This document shows positions 12,498 through 25,800 of a stretch of 64,000 nucleotides of DNA, in pieces. The notes below the pieces were generated by a model. It did not search any database, was not told the origin of the DNA, and saw only the letters and a program-made list of their open reading frames with translations. The translations under genes were made by a program, and so were the position numbers. How positions within the stretch are numbered: the first letter of the stretch is position 1; each line of letters opens with the position of its first letter. Source of the stretch: Glutinoglossum americanum (Eukaryota; Ascomycota; Geoglossomycetes; Geoglossales; Geoglossaceae); NCBI GenBank assembly GCA_020080175.1, contig JAGHQL010000054.1, forward strand, positions 1 through 64,000, given 5' to 3'.

Positions 12498-15432
12498 ATG
12501 CCTTCCCGAGTTGTTGGGGGAGACCGCGTAGACTCTCACGGACAGGTTGTCTCCCTGGAAGGAGACGTCCAAACCATCATCACACAGCTTCGGTTGCTCC
12601 CGCCTTCACCCAGGGTTTTGACCCTTCCTTCACTTTCTCGTTCCCTCTCGCAAGCTCCTATCGAAAACGAATCCGACGCGAGGAGCTTCGTCCTGCAAGC
12701 CCACAGATGCTTCACGCAACGGTGTGAGCAAGCACGAAACTTTCTGCTTTCATCACCTGGTGACCAACCGAGATTGGTCCTTATGAATGGAGGCTGTGTC
12801 AGTGCAAAGAGAATATGCATCTCCAAGATAACAGATGAATTGGCAGGCGGGAACGCAGAAGAAGGCGAGCAAATATTCGACGAACTAGTCCGTCGTGGTG
12901 TTGCGGGCTTGGAGGAACCAACAACTCCGATACCAGCGCCGGAGCTGGCCGAGGCCCAAATCACCAATCGTGAGCCTGAGTCTCGTCTAGATGGAGATCG
13001 CCCGTTTGACCAGCAAATATATGTTCAGAGTGGATACGACGAATTGGCCGTTCAGCCGCCGATCGAGAGGGGAGGCGCTTTCCCATCCGCCGAGGATTAC
13101 AATGCGCTTCAACCGCACTACCTGAAGCCTTTTGCGGCTTTGACGACTACCTCCTCGGTTTATTCTCAGGATAACCCCTTGTTCGACGACCTGTCTGCAG
13201 AAAATGTGTCTGCTATGCCGCGATCTCGACGACCGAGCGATAGACCTTCATTCATCGACCCGGAGAGAATGGCGGATGTTGATGCTCGATGCGAATCTAT
13301 ATATGTTCCTGGAATCAACACCAACCTGGAAAACGATACGGACGAAGTCGTATATGGCAAAGCCTATGCTGTCTCCCTTAACAGCAGTGGTAGTGCCGAG
13401 GGTGCCACCCCGCGAAAAGTCCGATCTATCCCGGAATTTAAAAACAGAGATAAGGCTTCGAGGCACAGGGCGCAAACCCTGGATCATGTTCGCTCTTTGG
13501 AACAGATGCAAAACAAGAGTAGAAATCGGGCGGCCACGGTCGTTCCGCTTTCGCCGGTTTCTCCTGTCTCACCTATCTCACCTATCTCGCCCGAGTTCCC
13601 CCATAAGACGACGCAATGCGATGAGAGTGACTCGGGATCGTACGATGCGAGTCCAAGGAGAACTTTCCCATACGTAGCCTACGTCGATCAAGGTACGGAC
13701 GCTGGTGTACTGCTGACACCGGGTAAGGACGCTGAAGCACAAGTGGATCTCGTCGAACCCTCTGTGCAACAGCCTCCGGAGGAGGTGACATTTGAACCAG
13801 TCTTCCCTCTTGTGGAGGACCTCGTCATCACCTTCTTGGATGGGGACCGCCGCCACGAGATCTTTGATTCTGTGGTTCGATCCTACAAGGATGGTTCATA
13901 CCCTCCTCTTCCTCTTCCCGCCAACACCGTCTCCGCCCCCCCATATGCTGGATCGCAAGGACAATCCCTTAGTGATGGCGTGCGACTCACCCGTTACTCT
14001 ATCATGACGGTGGAGACCGATGTCGAGCTTATTGTTCATAGCAACGCAAACTATTCTCATTATCGGGATACATCCCTTGCCAGTAACGCCAAAACGACGC
14101 CTCGATGGCCGAAGAGGAAGACATCTCTGACCAATTCTCCAAAATTGATCTCGAATGCTCAGAGATTCTTGGAGTTTTATCCCCTGGGTTTCAAGACTTG
14201 TCTCGGAGCTCAAGACGCTTTCCGTATGATGCTCAGCGGAAATATCCCGGCGCTGTCGTTGGATAACGTACCGTTTACCAGCCCTTTGCAAGTATACGGA
14301 TCTTGGAAACCGGTTCTGCGGACCGACCATGGCCTTGATATTAGGGGCAGAACGGTTGATCAGATTCTGGCTGTTGGTCATGAAGATGGTGTTCATAAAG
14401 ATGTGTACCAGACCATCGTCGGCCAAATCGAACGACTTGGAAGCAAAAAGAGTGGTCTTAGTAAGAGTAGTCATGTCGATGCGAGGTACGTTTTGGCCTC
14501 TTGCATTTTTATCTTATACTCCTTCCGTTCAGTGCTGACGGCTATGTTTCCTTAGATATCTCGTCTCAAACGCGCTGCAGAGCATAGCCCAACAATCCCC
14601 GATTGACGAAAGGACAGCCAATCCAATGGCCTTCCCTTCCGTGCTAGCGGAGACCCTCATGCCCCAAATCGAGTCATATCTCGCAGCGAATGAGTCCACG
14701 CGGTTGCTGGTCATTAGGTTCGATCCGACCCTGTCGCAGGCTATGACTGAGCTCCGCCGCATTTTCGGTGAAGATATTTTCAAGATCGCCGTTGTTACCA
14801 AGACATCGCAAGATAGCTCTCTTCCGACGATACTGGCAAACGTTGTGTCCGAAAGCGGACATTCCGCCGCCAAAACCCGTAGATCTGATAAACTCGATCG
14901 GTTTTTTGGTGAGACTGTCAGAAACACCGAATCGTCCGGTTCCAGCATCACTTCACGACCTTCCACCTCTAGTTCGAGACGACCGACTACATCACCAAAC
15001 CTCCTACCTGAAACGGACTTCTGTATCTCATCCAACGCCTCCTCTTTTGAAACCAGCGAATTTCTCAACAGCATCCGTGAGGCGCTCATCTCTAAGAATC
15101 ACTTCTTCGAGCGTGAGCAGCAAGGATCCTCCCCACCACCGTCGCGACGAGCCCCCAGCAGTCACGGTAGCAAAGCCCACACCCCCGCTGCACACACACC
15201 TGTCGTCCATACCTCCATCGCCCAGACGACAGAGGTCCAAATTCCCTCCCTCCCGCCTCCACCGGCGCTGGGTGGTAGTAGACCTGCAGCTGTGAGGAGT
15301 GAGGAGAAGTGGAAAGGCTTCTTTGATAGCGAGGAAGACGAAATCGATAGGGCGATGATGCCGATAGTGACCAGAAGGGTTCAGGGGAAAGCCAATAGCC
15401 GGAAGGCGATGAAGTGGCTTGGGCTTTCGTAG
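12498..15432 (+). CDS. Conserved fungal protein, function unknown (954 aa)
   Basis: Exon 1 is 12498-14485 and exon 2 is 14556-15432 (70-bp intron, donor GTACGT, acceptor CTTAG), joined in phase as HVDARYLVSNALQ. The N-terminus (about 1-60) contains the block VSLEGDVQTIITQLRLLPPS. From memory this occurs in a Pezizomycotina family sometimes labelled 'gastric mucin-like', a name without functional content. The middle is Ser/Pro-rich and low in order (SPVSPVSPISPISPE near 350). The C-terminal half is compact and probably globular, with a stretch like LAETLMPQIESYLAANESTRLLVIRF. The tail is Pro/Thr/His-rich and ends in RKAMKWLGLS. There is no signal peptide or membrane span. It is likely cytosolic or nuclear. 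I am confident it is a gene but not of its role. Confidence 0.85.
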
Positions 15433-16314
15433 TTTATCATTTTTGTTTCGTTTGTTTCATTTGTTTGGGCTCTCGGAAGCCTACGGCCTCTCGCTTTACA
15501 TGGCTTTTCTTTTTTGTCTTGGTGGAGTTCATTCGTTTCTCCACTCCTGTCGCACTCGTTAGACATGGACGTCGCCGTCATACCCATCGTTTTACCTTTT
15601 TCTCGTCTCATTCTTCATTCCCCTCTGGTGTTTAGGGAAACGCCGGGGGGCATACACGCACATAGGGTGCGCTGGCCGCAAGGGGTTTTTTTTTTTTGAA
15701 TTGTAAAAATTGGGTGTATCATTCGTAGGGGTGGGAAGGGGGGAACGGGAGAAGTAGACTTGACGGCGCATATATTTTGTCCTTTTCTACCTTTTTTTTT
15801 TTTTTTAGATTTTTGCCCTAGTTCGGGATATCCTGGTTTTAATAGCAAATTTAGAAGTCATGGTTGAAGAAGACTTAGTCGTGAGATGTGACCGAATTTT
15901 TGGTGGGATAGTTACTTGAATACTACGGCTCAAGCATATTTATTCACACTCCTCTACCCATTCTCTGGGCGCGCGCCTGGCGATTGTGGATGTCATTTTT
16001 GCTATCTTGGATCAACGTCATCCTATACTTGAATGACTCGGACGCCTGGGGCGCCCTGTCGTGGTCGATGGTTCTACCTAGCTGCGTTGCGCAGTCTAAA
16101 AGCATAGAGGTAGAAAGTAACTGTCGGAGTGTGGGACGCCCTTATGAGCCAAACAATGCCTCATGGTTTGCCTAGGCGTTTCGTCGGATTTTCTGGGGGT
16201 GGCGTCAAGGGTCTGCATAGGGGATTGTGGCTTCATGGCCCCCAAACCTGGTTCCGAGCGTATCAGCGGTCATCGTCTGATTGAGCCGCCAAAATCTTCG
16301 AACCATCAACCGCC
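15433..16314. other. Intergenic region before HUS1
   Basis: 882 bp between two + strand genes. It holds two T homopolymers and an A/T-rich stretch at 15.8-15.9 kb, and presumably the HUS1 promoter in its right half. No open frame here has recognisable content. Confidence 0.6.
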
Positions 16315-17635
16315 ATGCGCTTCAAAAGCTCTATTCGGAATATTCAGACATTCACCAGTCCGTGAACACAAGTCTCGCTTCTGGCCTCATACACTGCTGA
16401 TATCCAAACTTCAGAATTCGCGTCTTCCTTGTCCTCCCTTGGGAAAGTTGCGTGGGTAAGACTTGACGATGATCAAATACGATTTACCATCATACCGGAA
16501 CAGGGCACGCAGGTTTGGGCGTAAGTAACCTGCGGATGTCTGGCACTACATATTAGGCAAAAGCATCTCTAACGAGGTTTAGCGTCCTTTCGATTGTGAG
16601 CTCTACATCTGTCAATATCGGCCGTGGGAAACAATAATAACAGAGAGCGCCTGCCACTAGGACAGCATCTTTGAGACGTACACTATCCAATCGGCCTCAC
16701 CAAACAACACCATAAACCTCGAACTCCCCATCATCCCTCTCCACCGCGCTCTCCGCTCGGCTCTAGGCGCCAACTCCGCCAATCTGCGCCTCACGAAAAA
16801 AGACAACGTCCCTCTCCTATCCCTTACTATAGTCACAAACAGCATCAGTAGCGGCCCTTCCGCTGGCGGCTGGGGCCGAAACGGCAACCCTTTAGACCAA
16901 AACGAAGACGATGAAATGGCCGACTTAGGAGGAGACGGACAAGTCCGCGAAACCGTCGTCACGCAGGACATCCCCATCCGCGTCCTGAGCCCCGCGAGCG
17001 TGGAGGGAATCCACGAGCCCCGCTGCCGCGAACCAGACGTCCACATCACCCTCCCGAACCTCTTCCAGCTAAAATCCATATCCGAGCGCTTCACGAAGCT
17101 CGCGACCGCAACCTCGACGACGGGCTCGGAGCGCGGAATGGCCGGGGCCGCGGGGGCGGGGCCGAAGCTCGTGCTCTCTGCAAACATGCACGGGTCGTTG
17201 CGGCTGGGCGTCGCGACGGACGCGCTGTCGATCTCGAGCGTGTGGACGGGATTGGTGAATCCGGAGCTGGACCCGAGTCATGTCGAGGGAGGCGAGGATG
17301 GCATTCGGGTGCATCCGAGTACGAGGATGAGGGAGCTTGGGGGCGAGGGCGATGGTGGGGAGGAAGGGTGGGCGAGAGTGAGGATCGATGGGAAGGATTG
17401 GGGGAGGGTGCTGTCTGTGGGGAGGTTGGGAGGGAGGGTCATTGCTTGTGCGTACTTCCCCGATACCCCCGTTCGGGATTTCTGAAGATAGACAAAGCGG
17501 GCTGATTTTTTTTTTCTCGCGATTTTAGGTTTCTGTCACGATCACGCCCTGATACTCTACGTGTATCTCTCATCTGAAGAGGACGGGGCTGACAACTCGG
17601 TCTTGACGTATTACATTAGCTCATATAGTGCATAA
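16315..17635 (+). CDS. hus1: Checkpoint clamp subunit Hus1 (9-1-1 complex)
   Basis: Hus1 joins Rad9 and Rad1 in the PCNA-like clamp that is loaded at damaged DNA and activates the ATR/Mec1 checkpoint in the nucleus. Five exons (16315-16357, 16415-16520, 16583-16595, 16661-17447, 17529-17635) encode 351 residues. The spliced N-terminus reads MRFKSSIRNIQTFTK and then SLGKVAWVRLDDDQIRF, and the C-terminus has the family block ACFCHDHALILYVYLS before SVLTYYISSYSA. Exon 3 has only 13 bp, yet phase and the block IDSIFETYTIQSA require it. The donor of intron 1 is weak (GTCCGT). It was chosen because it restores the Lys of TFTK. The internal region about 160-190 is Gly/Asn/Asp-rich, an insertion typical of mould homologues. 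It converges with NEO1. Confidence 0.94.
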
Positions 17636-18288
17636 ACCCCCTACCTATTGCTCCCCATTTCCCTAAAAGACGGGCCTATTTTCCAAGAGGTCGCCGGTGG
17701 GTGGCTCTTCGCGGATCTATGCCACTGAATAGGAATATTACCTGGCAATCCTTAATATTTTGGCGAGTATACCCGGAAATGCGTCTGGGTAACTGGAAGG
17801 CGTTTATTGCTTAAGGGATGCTCTGCTACCGTATTTCTTCTATAAGGGTTACTTGCGGGTTGGGACTGGGGCGCTCAGTCCGATAGCTAAGGTCTCTAAG
17901 TGATTTGTAGACTACGGGTGATTGCTAGAATTGCTAGAAACGATAACATCTCTAGAAACGGGAAACCTAGACTCTGCGGATGTACTGGGAGCACAGGATA
18001 GTATGTAGTACCGGGTTTAGGTCATCTAATCCGGCAAACCCATCCCGAAAGCGATGTCCGCGCCCTTATTTGTAGTAGGGGTGCAATGGTCCATAAAAAA
18101 AAGGAACTTTCTATAATTACAACGTAAAAATAATAATAATCTATAGCACAGCCCCCACATGGGTGGATAACAACGCCATCGCAGATGCAATAATAGTGAT
18201 AATCCACCACCGCGCTAACCCAATTCGATGGAGGAAAAAAAAATAAAAATAGATAACATATAGACAAAAATCGCATAGATCATCAAAA
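17636..18288. other. Convergent intergenic region HUS1 / NEO1
   Basis: AT-rich DNA carrying both 3' ends. Short repeats of ATTGCTAGAA lie near 17.93 kb and an A-tract near 18.23 kb. No gene is supported. Confidence 0.6.
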
Positions 18289-21200
18289 TCAAATCCCCCT
18301 CACCTTCCGATAACTCGGTGGCTTCAGCGTCCGCCGTATCAGTTTCACTGCATATGGTGGAATCAACGAGATAGCCAGGATAGCGGCGACCCGCCACAGA
18401 AACCCCACACTGACAATAAAGGCGAGATCGAAATAATCTCCTAAGAACGGTATAGAACCCAGGTACATCAGCGCTGTGCCAATGAGCGTAAAGATCATGA
18501 TGGGGTGCCAAGTCGTGATCTCAAGCGCCACCATAATCAACTCGTTAATGACAAGCACGGTGAAGCTGACAGACACCATACGCGGGCCCTCCACATCGAC
18601 TAAGATCTGTGAGAGGCCCTGGATCATCCCGCCTTGGTAGATGGAGACGAAGACCCAGACGAAGAAGGTGCGGTAGCTGAGGGAGCGGCCTTCTGTGAGT
18701 TCTTTGTAGAGCTCCGGGTAGAGGTTTGCGAGATCTTCGTCGACATCCTTGTCGAGGACGAGGGAGAAGACGGGGAACATGGTGTAGACTGTGGCATAGC
18801 CTACCAAGAGCCAATTCTATGGGAAGGGTTAGAGAGGGTCTGGGAGGCGGGGGATAAGGGTGTGCTCACTTTGTAGAGAGCGATAGGCTCGAACCTACTT
18901 GCGATACTGAACATGGTCTGGCAAACACTGATGATCAACCCCCTATGAATAACAAATTGCGCCAACTTCGCACTCCGCTTATAGCTATTCCGGCCATGCC
19001 ACACCAACAACTTCGTCAGATGGCAAAACTGAAGAATCGAAAAATCCGCCGCCAAGCTCGCCTGCCGTCCCTCCTTCCCTACAATACCCACGCCCACATC
19101 CGCGGCCTGGATCATCGAGACATCGTTCCCGCCATCGCCGATGCAGCAGATGCGTTTCTTCGTGTACGCACGGATCAGCTTTGCGATTTCCGCTTTCTGA
19201 GTTGGGGAGCAGCGACAGGCGATTACGGCAGGGAGTAGGACGGCGAGGGAGATGAAGGAATCGCGGTAGTGGGTAAGGAAGAGGGAGATGGATTCTCCAT
19301 CTATGAGGAGACAGGCTTCGGTTTTGCTGCGGAGGAGGTTGAGGGAATCTTCTGCTAAGTCTTTGCGTTTCACTGGGGCGTTTATTAGCAACTACCGTTG
19401 TTTATAGGGTGTGGTGGGAGTATTGTTTTCTACTTACGCTTCACAATGGTATGAACATATTGCCCTCTAGCAACCAATTTTGCATTGACGGCGACACAAC
19501 GTGCAGTCTCCACTTTATCGCCTGTTAACATCCATATTTTAATTCCAGCGTTCCGTAAAAGTTCGAGAGAAGATTTGACATCTTTTTGTAGTTTGTCCTC
19601 AACGCCAGTAACGCCTAGGAGCTCGAGGTCACGCTCCAAATGTTGTCCAATCACCTTGGCCATCCCTGAGTCGCGGCCATGTAGAGCCAAGGAGGTTTGT
19701 TTATAGCTCGAAGAGAACTCTCGGTACTGTTGTGGGGAGAGCTTCTTTCTACCAACGACGAGAGTCCTGAGGCCCTCTCGAGCCATGTTGGCGGTCTCTT
19801 CGTCCAGCCAATCGTTTGCAGCAACGATAGAAGTCATGACAGTATCGGCTCCTTTCTGGTAGAACCATATTTCTCCTGCCTCCTCATTTAAAACAGCTGA
19901 GGGATCCGAACCTTCAACAAATTGGATAATCACTCCCATTCGCTTTCCTTCGGATGTGAAAGGAAAGAGGTCTAGGATGCGGACGTGAACGACGACTAGG
20001 CCGGTACTCACAGACTGAAGTGCCATCCCCTTTCGATCGCGATGAACGAGACGAAGACCCACACTTTCTGTCCATTTAACTATAGCGATTTCATCTGGAG
20101 AGGAGGCTTGATAAGTGATGATGCTCTTCCCATTATCATCTTCCAGAGTCGGAGTGACATTGTGGCAAAGCGCCAGCGCGAGGACTACGTCTCTGACTCG
20201 GGATCCAATTTCGCGGCGTGTGCGAACATGTGCGGAGGGGTTGTTAGTTGTTGACGGGATAGGGAAGGCGGAAGCAGGAGTCGCCGAGACGGAAGGCTGG
20301 CTGACTCCAGGTGCTGGCATTGGAAAGCCTTGGCGGACATACGACGACACTTCATCCATCGCCTCGTTTGCGTAGGAGACAGTCCCTACGTGTATCTTCC
20401 GGAGGTCCATCTCTGCGTTGTAGTCAGCATCCATCGATTGTAGAGAACCCAGAGTGCTACCTACCATTCTGGGTGAGGGTACCCGTCTTATCACTCAAAA
20501 GATACTCAACCCTTCCCAATTCCTCTGGGATTGTACTCGTCCTGACCACTGCTCCTTTGATCCCTTCATCTCGCTCTATGAACCATGCATAGACAGATTT
20601 CCCCATATCCACATTCACTCTCAAGCTTATAGGTATAATCGTTGAGAATAAGACGAGGAAGCGCATGATACTGACATACCACTTCCGGCTCGACGATGAT
20701 TCGATCCTTTGTAATGCGACAAGGATGATTGAAATAGAAAGGGTAAGAAAGAATAGGATTTTAGTTAATGAGTTGATCTCGTACTCGAGAAGGCCCACTT
20801 TCGAACGGGAACGAGACGTCGAAAGGGCTTGTCGAGTTTGAGGGCCAGTGTAAATCACGACAGCCAAAGTAGTACAATTAGATGCCATCACTGTGTTGGC
20901 CCAAGCAGTATTGTCGACAGTTAGAGGCGCAGATTTAGGTCGAGTAATTGTATCTTCTTCAACCCTCACTGCTGAGGGGTCGCCGCTGTGCGAACCCTTC
21001 CTCTTCCCTTTACCCAAATGAGGGCTTTCGGGGAGGAGCTCAATAGTTCCAACAAACTCATTGACCTTCCTATCCGGTTTTCCGGCCACGATCCGCAATC
21101 TTGTAAACTTGTTTGTGTCCAAGGTCTGTGTGAGTGGGGAGGCAAGCCTTAGTTTCCAATCCGTTTCTCCGTCTAGCTGATCTGTTCTAATAAAAGATTC

Positions 21201-22526
21201 ACCTATACCACCTCCATCCGTAGGTAGCGCACTTCCTGTAGATGTTTCCTCCCCGGTCTGAGCCTGCGTATCGATTAGTACCTCGGCTGAAGGATCTGTG
21301 ACTGGGCTAAGCAGGTCCCCACTAACTCGCCCAGGCTCTTGTGTTGGAGGGCCGGCGCTCATTTGAAGCGAGTTTGACGCCGCGGGATCGTTGGTGTAAC
21401 TTTTTAGGATGATTACATCTGCTGGAACTCGCTGATCTTTCCCCAATTTCAGTACATCTCCGACCTTAATATCGCGAGATTTTGTTACGGTTTCAAGATA
21501 TGAGGCCGTCGGTCTTTCAATTGATCCTCCAGAATCCAATGTTTCATCCTCTTCCGGAATTTTTGACAAGCGTTCTTCGGAATTTATACCCCGTCCTGTT
21601 TTCACTCTCCTGCCTTTCAGTGCATGCCTAGATTGCACATCAGCCCTCCCTCCAGCTCCATTTTCGGGCGCAGACCCGAATCGAAGAACAGTGTATCCTT
21701 CGGAGTTTGCCTCAGCGTCCCTTCTTCTTCTCGCTATATCATCCAGAGCTTCTTTCCCTAATGTGATCCCCACAACGACAACCAGCGGAACAATATAAGT
21801 CGAGAGGTAGCCTACCCTGAGAGCCGGAACGATCTGGGAAAGCGCGACTAACAAATAGTATAAGTTGAAAAAAAACGAAAACTCCGTGTAAAGTGTGATA
21901 GGTAGAAAACTCCAGGGTGTGTATTTCGCATTCGATACCACATTTGCTGGAAACCTTAGTGTCTGTGCCTGACCGGCAAGTACTGTCCTTGTCGCTGTGG
22001 GGTCATGATCCGCTTCCTCTTGCTCTGGTTGAGGTCCCTCCGTGGGGGTTGTAGGCCTTGAGGGAACTGGTAGGAAGCTCGGTAACCGTATCTTTGATCC
22101 TAGCCTCGATATTATACTCTCCTGGCTCCTGCGCCGCCCGGTAGCTAGCGGATGTAGGAGAGGGGCGTCATCTTCAAAATTCCCCAGGCTAGCCCCTGAG
22201 TCGCGTGTACTAATGTCGGGGTCTTCGGCATCATACAATAAACCATGACGGGCCTCCCGTTCATCTCCACGAGCGACTCCGAGTTCGCCATATCCTTTGC
22301 GTCTACCGCCAAATCCCCGCAAACCACCCATGCGGAGGTTTCTCAAAGGTATCCGTCCACCGCGTTCCTGCTCGGCCCTTCGCTCTTCTCTAGACCGCCG
22401 CGGCCGTTGCGGAGATGATGTAATTCCGAGACCAAGTTCCTGGAGCTCGAGTTCGAGGTCAGATTCCGAATCAGAGCCTTCGAACGAACCTGGCGCATTG
22501 GATTGGTGATAACTTGGTGAAGGCAT
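18289..22526 (-). CDS. NEO1: P4-type ATPase, phospholipid flippase of the Neo1/ATP9 branch
   Basis: Flips aminophospholipids in Golgi/endosomal membranes and is needed for vesicle traffic. Exons 20465-22526, 19438-20412, 18870-19372 and 18289-18816 give 1355 residues from the ATG at 22526; an upstream ATG at 22643 is possible. Visible P-type landmarks are the M4 motif PISLRVNVDMGK, the phosphorylation site DKTGTLT (about residue 679), the nucleotide-domain stretch SSPDEIAIVKWTESVG, MLTGDKVETA, and the hinge GDGGNDVSMIQAADVGVGI. The acidic unstructured N-terminus (about 240 residues) and the block VALSQIVPALRVGYL before M2 place it in Neo1 rather than Drs2/Dnf, and Neo1 works without a Cdc50 subunit. 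Introns are 52-65 bp. The splice after HTIVK was chosen to keep the following Lys/Arg block in frame. It is divergent from SEC16. Confidence 0.95.
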
Positions 22527-22832
22527 CCTCCTCTGCGAGGGCAAACGAAAGACACCGGCAGACTGCCGGTTCTGAGCGGTGCTAGGCCAGCTTGCGAATA
22601 TCCGAAGGCTCAGGGCATGCCTGTGGCTAGGGAAATTACGCAAGAGTTGTAAAATATCGGTGCTTCATATAAACGTGTCCAGTCTTTAGTACAAAGCTGT
22701 TGCGCGGCTCACATTCGTTGCAGCGAAATCACGTGCTGATGACGCTTGTCAGAATTGGCCAGTTTTCAAATTTCTTGCCTCGAGCCGGTCCCTGCACTCC
22801 CCTGGCTGACACTGGAGGACAACGAAACCCTT
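22527..22832. promoter_or_regulatory. Shared divergent promoter NEO1 / SEC16
   Basis: About 300 bp (190 if NEO1 starts at 22643) separate the two starts. No clear motif was identified. The interval must hold both core promoters. Confidence 0.5.
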
Positions 22833-25800
22833 ATGATGAGCAACACTGTTCCAGGTGTGGAAGGAGAAATTCTACCACGAGGTGACAATTCTCGAGACCT
22901 CAGTGCAGATTTTTCATCAATGACCTCTAATATCCCCACTATGGCCAGCGAAAGGGATTCTCCGAGGCGAGAGGAGACTGCGGAGACAGGTCATCCACCA
23001 AGTACGGTCTTTACCGCTGCAGCATTACCAGAATTTATTGGTTCAAGGTCAATGTCGCCTGTTCAGTATGATGCATCAACGAGTAGTAACAGGGTCGACT
23101 CCCACCCATCTTCGCCTCAACAGAGTAATCCATCTCAAGGACTCGGCCATTCAAGCTCCGGGTCGTTTGCCCGGACGGTATCACACGAAATCACTTGGGC
23201 GCAAGATGAGTTTATAGATCCAGCATGGGGCCTGCGTCGGAAGGAATCCGATCCTTTCGCATTTATGAGCGGAAGCGATCGGACGAATTCCTTTCCTGAA
23301 GTCCCTCCGGCACATCACGCTGTATCGTCCCCGAACAGTCATGTTTCATCGCATTCTGTGATGGGTGAAACAGTTGAGGGCATGGGAAAAAATGGCATAC
23401 ACCGGAGCTCTTCGTTTCCGGAAATACGGCCGGAGATAAATATGGAAGAGAATCCTACCCATTTTACAACAGAAGAACCTGATGATGGTCTTAACTTTTT
23501 CGATAACTTTGGGAAGTCGCAAGGAGGTAGCGTCTCAACACCACCAGACTATGAGGCAAGATACGAAGAAGGTGTTCCTCTAGTGCATCCCCTCGGCCAC
23601 CACGACAACGGGGACTCTTCCGAATCGCTCCGACAGCCTGAACCATCTGATCCCTTCGGTGGTTCTTCGGAATCTGACAATGACAGCTTCTTTAATAACG
23701 CCCCTACAGACCCACAAGACCAGGAGTCTTTCTCCCCATTGGTTAACCGAAAAAGTACATCACCGGTGCTTGCCTCTCTCAACTTTGCTTCTGAGAAGGA
23801 AAGTCGTGGTGGGAGACAGCCTGATGTGAGCGGTGGAGGTATAGACGTTTCCATGGGCTTGCTTAGCGCGTACACCCCGGAAAATGCGAGGATAGCTAGC
23901 GGCGCCTCTGAAGATGGCGCTGTATACGAACCCATGGCTAAAAGCGTTGATAAGACGGAGCATGGTACTTCGGATCTGGATGAACAGGCTGGAAATAATG
24001 ATGAATTAACGGCAAGGTGGGAGGCCGTATTAGATGATGATGAGCTCCTCGATGATGACGAACCTACCCTTGGTCCTTCGAGGTTCTTTGAAGATGACGA
24101 GGATGGGTTTTTGGAAGATGAAGCGCCAGTCGCATTTTCCGGTGGGACCGCCGGGGAAGTCGGTCCCCACCCTTACGAATTGGCCATTAGCGGTGCGACC
24201 ACTTCACATGGGTTCTACGGCGTTGGTACGGGAGGTATACAACCGGGCGGTTTCGAGCAGGATTCCATAGACAGACGTGCACCTACAGATGCTTCTCGGC
24301 AACAACAATCGCAATCACTACCTAACCCTTACGTACCTGCCGGACAGCAACCCTCAAGTCAGGGCTCACCCCAAAATATCCCCCTTCACACCAAGCCTTC
24401 CCCGTATGGTCATTCAAATTTCACAAGTTCTTTTTCGCAACCACAGCAGCAGTCTCAGTTGCTTGCCCAGCAGAGCCATGAGTTACCGCAAAGCTTTTCT
24501 GATAAATCCAAAGGGGGCTACTCCTCGCCCTACGACCTGCCAGTGGACATACGACCAAGAAAAAGAACAAGCATGCAGCAAATCCCCACAAACGTTGTTG
24601 GACGCGGGCCAGCTCAACAGCCCCCGCCGCGAAGCAGCAGCATGTATGTTAGCCAACCTTCTGATGTAATTCCTAGGCCGGTGGTGCCGCTGCCTACCGC
24701 ATCTGCCCCTCGCCCTTCGCCTCCTATACCAAGTCGTTCCTTCCAGCCTCCAACGGGATCGCAGCCTACCATCAACGCTAGTGCAACTGTTCCGCTGGCC
24801 GTGACAGGATCAAAATCGAACAGCTTTTTCGAGGAATTACCGATAACTTCAAAGCCAAGGCAGTCGAGTAGCCATGGAAGATATACTCCCCAGCCCAGTG
24901 GGACACCCCCCCTACACCATTCTCAACAAGATTACGGGCAACCTCCACAAGCCCCTCTTTCAGTCCCCCACGCGCCTCTCCCTGCTCAGCAATTGCTGCC
25001 CCCAGAACGGGTGAGCCCTTTTGCTGCCACGCCGCATGCCACCCATACTCTCCCGCCTCCTGCAGTCCCTACCGCAAGATATTCACCTGTGCCTCCACCC
25101 CGTTCCAGCAACTTTCAAGGGCAAGGGAAGTATGCCGCACAACCCGCTAGTGCTCCGCCAGCCCCAACAACTTCACTACCTCATCAACCAAGGATAGGAA
25201 GCCCATTGGCGCATTATGAAGTGCAGCACCAGGGACAGCCACCTTCAAAGGGCGCGGCTCCCCCTACTAGTACTTCTCAGAAACAACAACAGGAAACGCA
25301 TGGCCGTCCTAGCAGTCAGGGGGTGACAGCACGCAGCGTATCGAATCTGGGTGGTGCGCCAAGAGAGGAAGAAGAGATGGTATTTGAAAGGAAGCAGATT
25401 CAACAGGAGAATCTAGAGGGTAAATCGCAACAACATCCATATTGGCCTGCGGCGGGTGCTAGCCTCCCTGGGAGGACATCGGCCACTCCTCCGCCTCCCA
25501 AAATACTCCCTGGTCAAATCACCCAATCTCCATCAAAACGTGCCACTTCAAATTACGCACCACAATACCAGCCGAGCGCCCCTGCCGCTGAGCCTTCATT
25601 CGCGCCCCCGCGTAGAGCTCAAACTCAATCACCGGGAACATCAATCGCTGGACCGAAACTATCGACGATGCCCCAAGACCCATACCAACGGCCCTCCTCT
25701 GCTCACGGCACAGTGTCTCCTCCCACATTTGCCGGTCCATATGCTACTGTTTCCGAGCGAGTACCTGCGGATCAAACGAGACAGTTTGCGCCAAGCTTGA

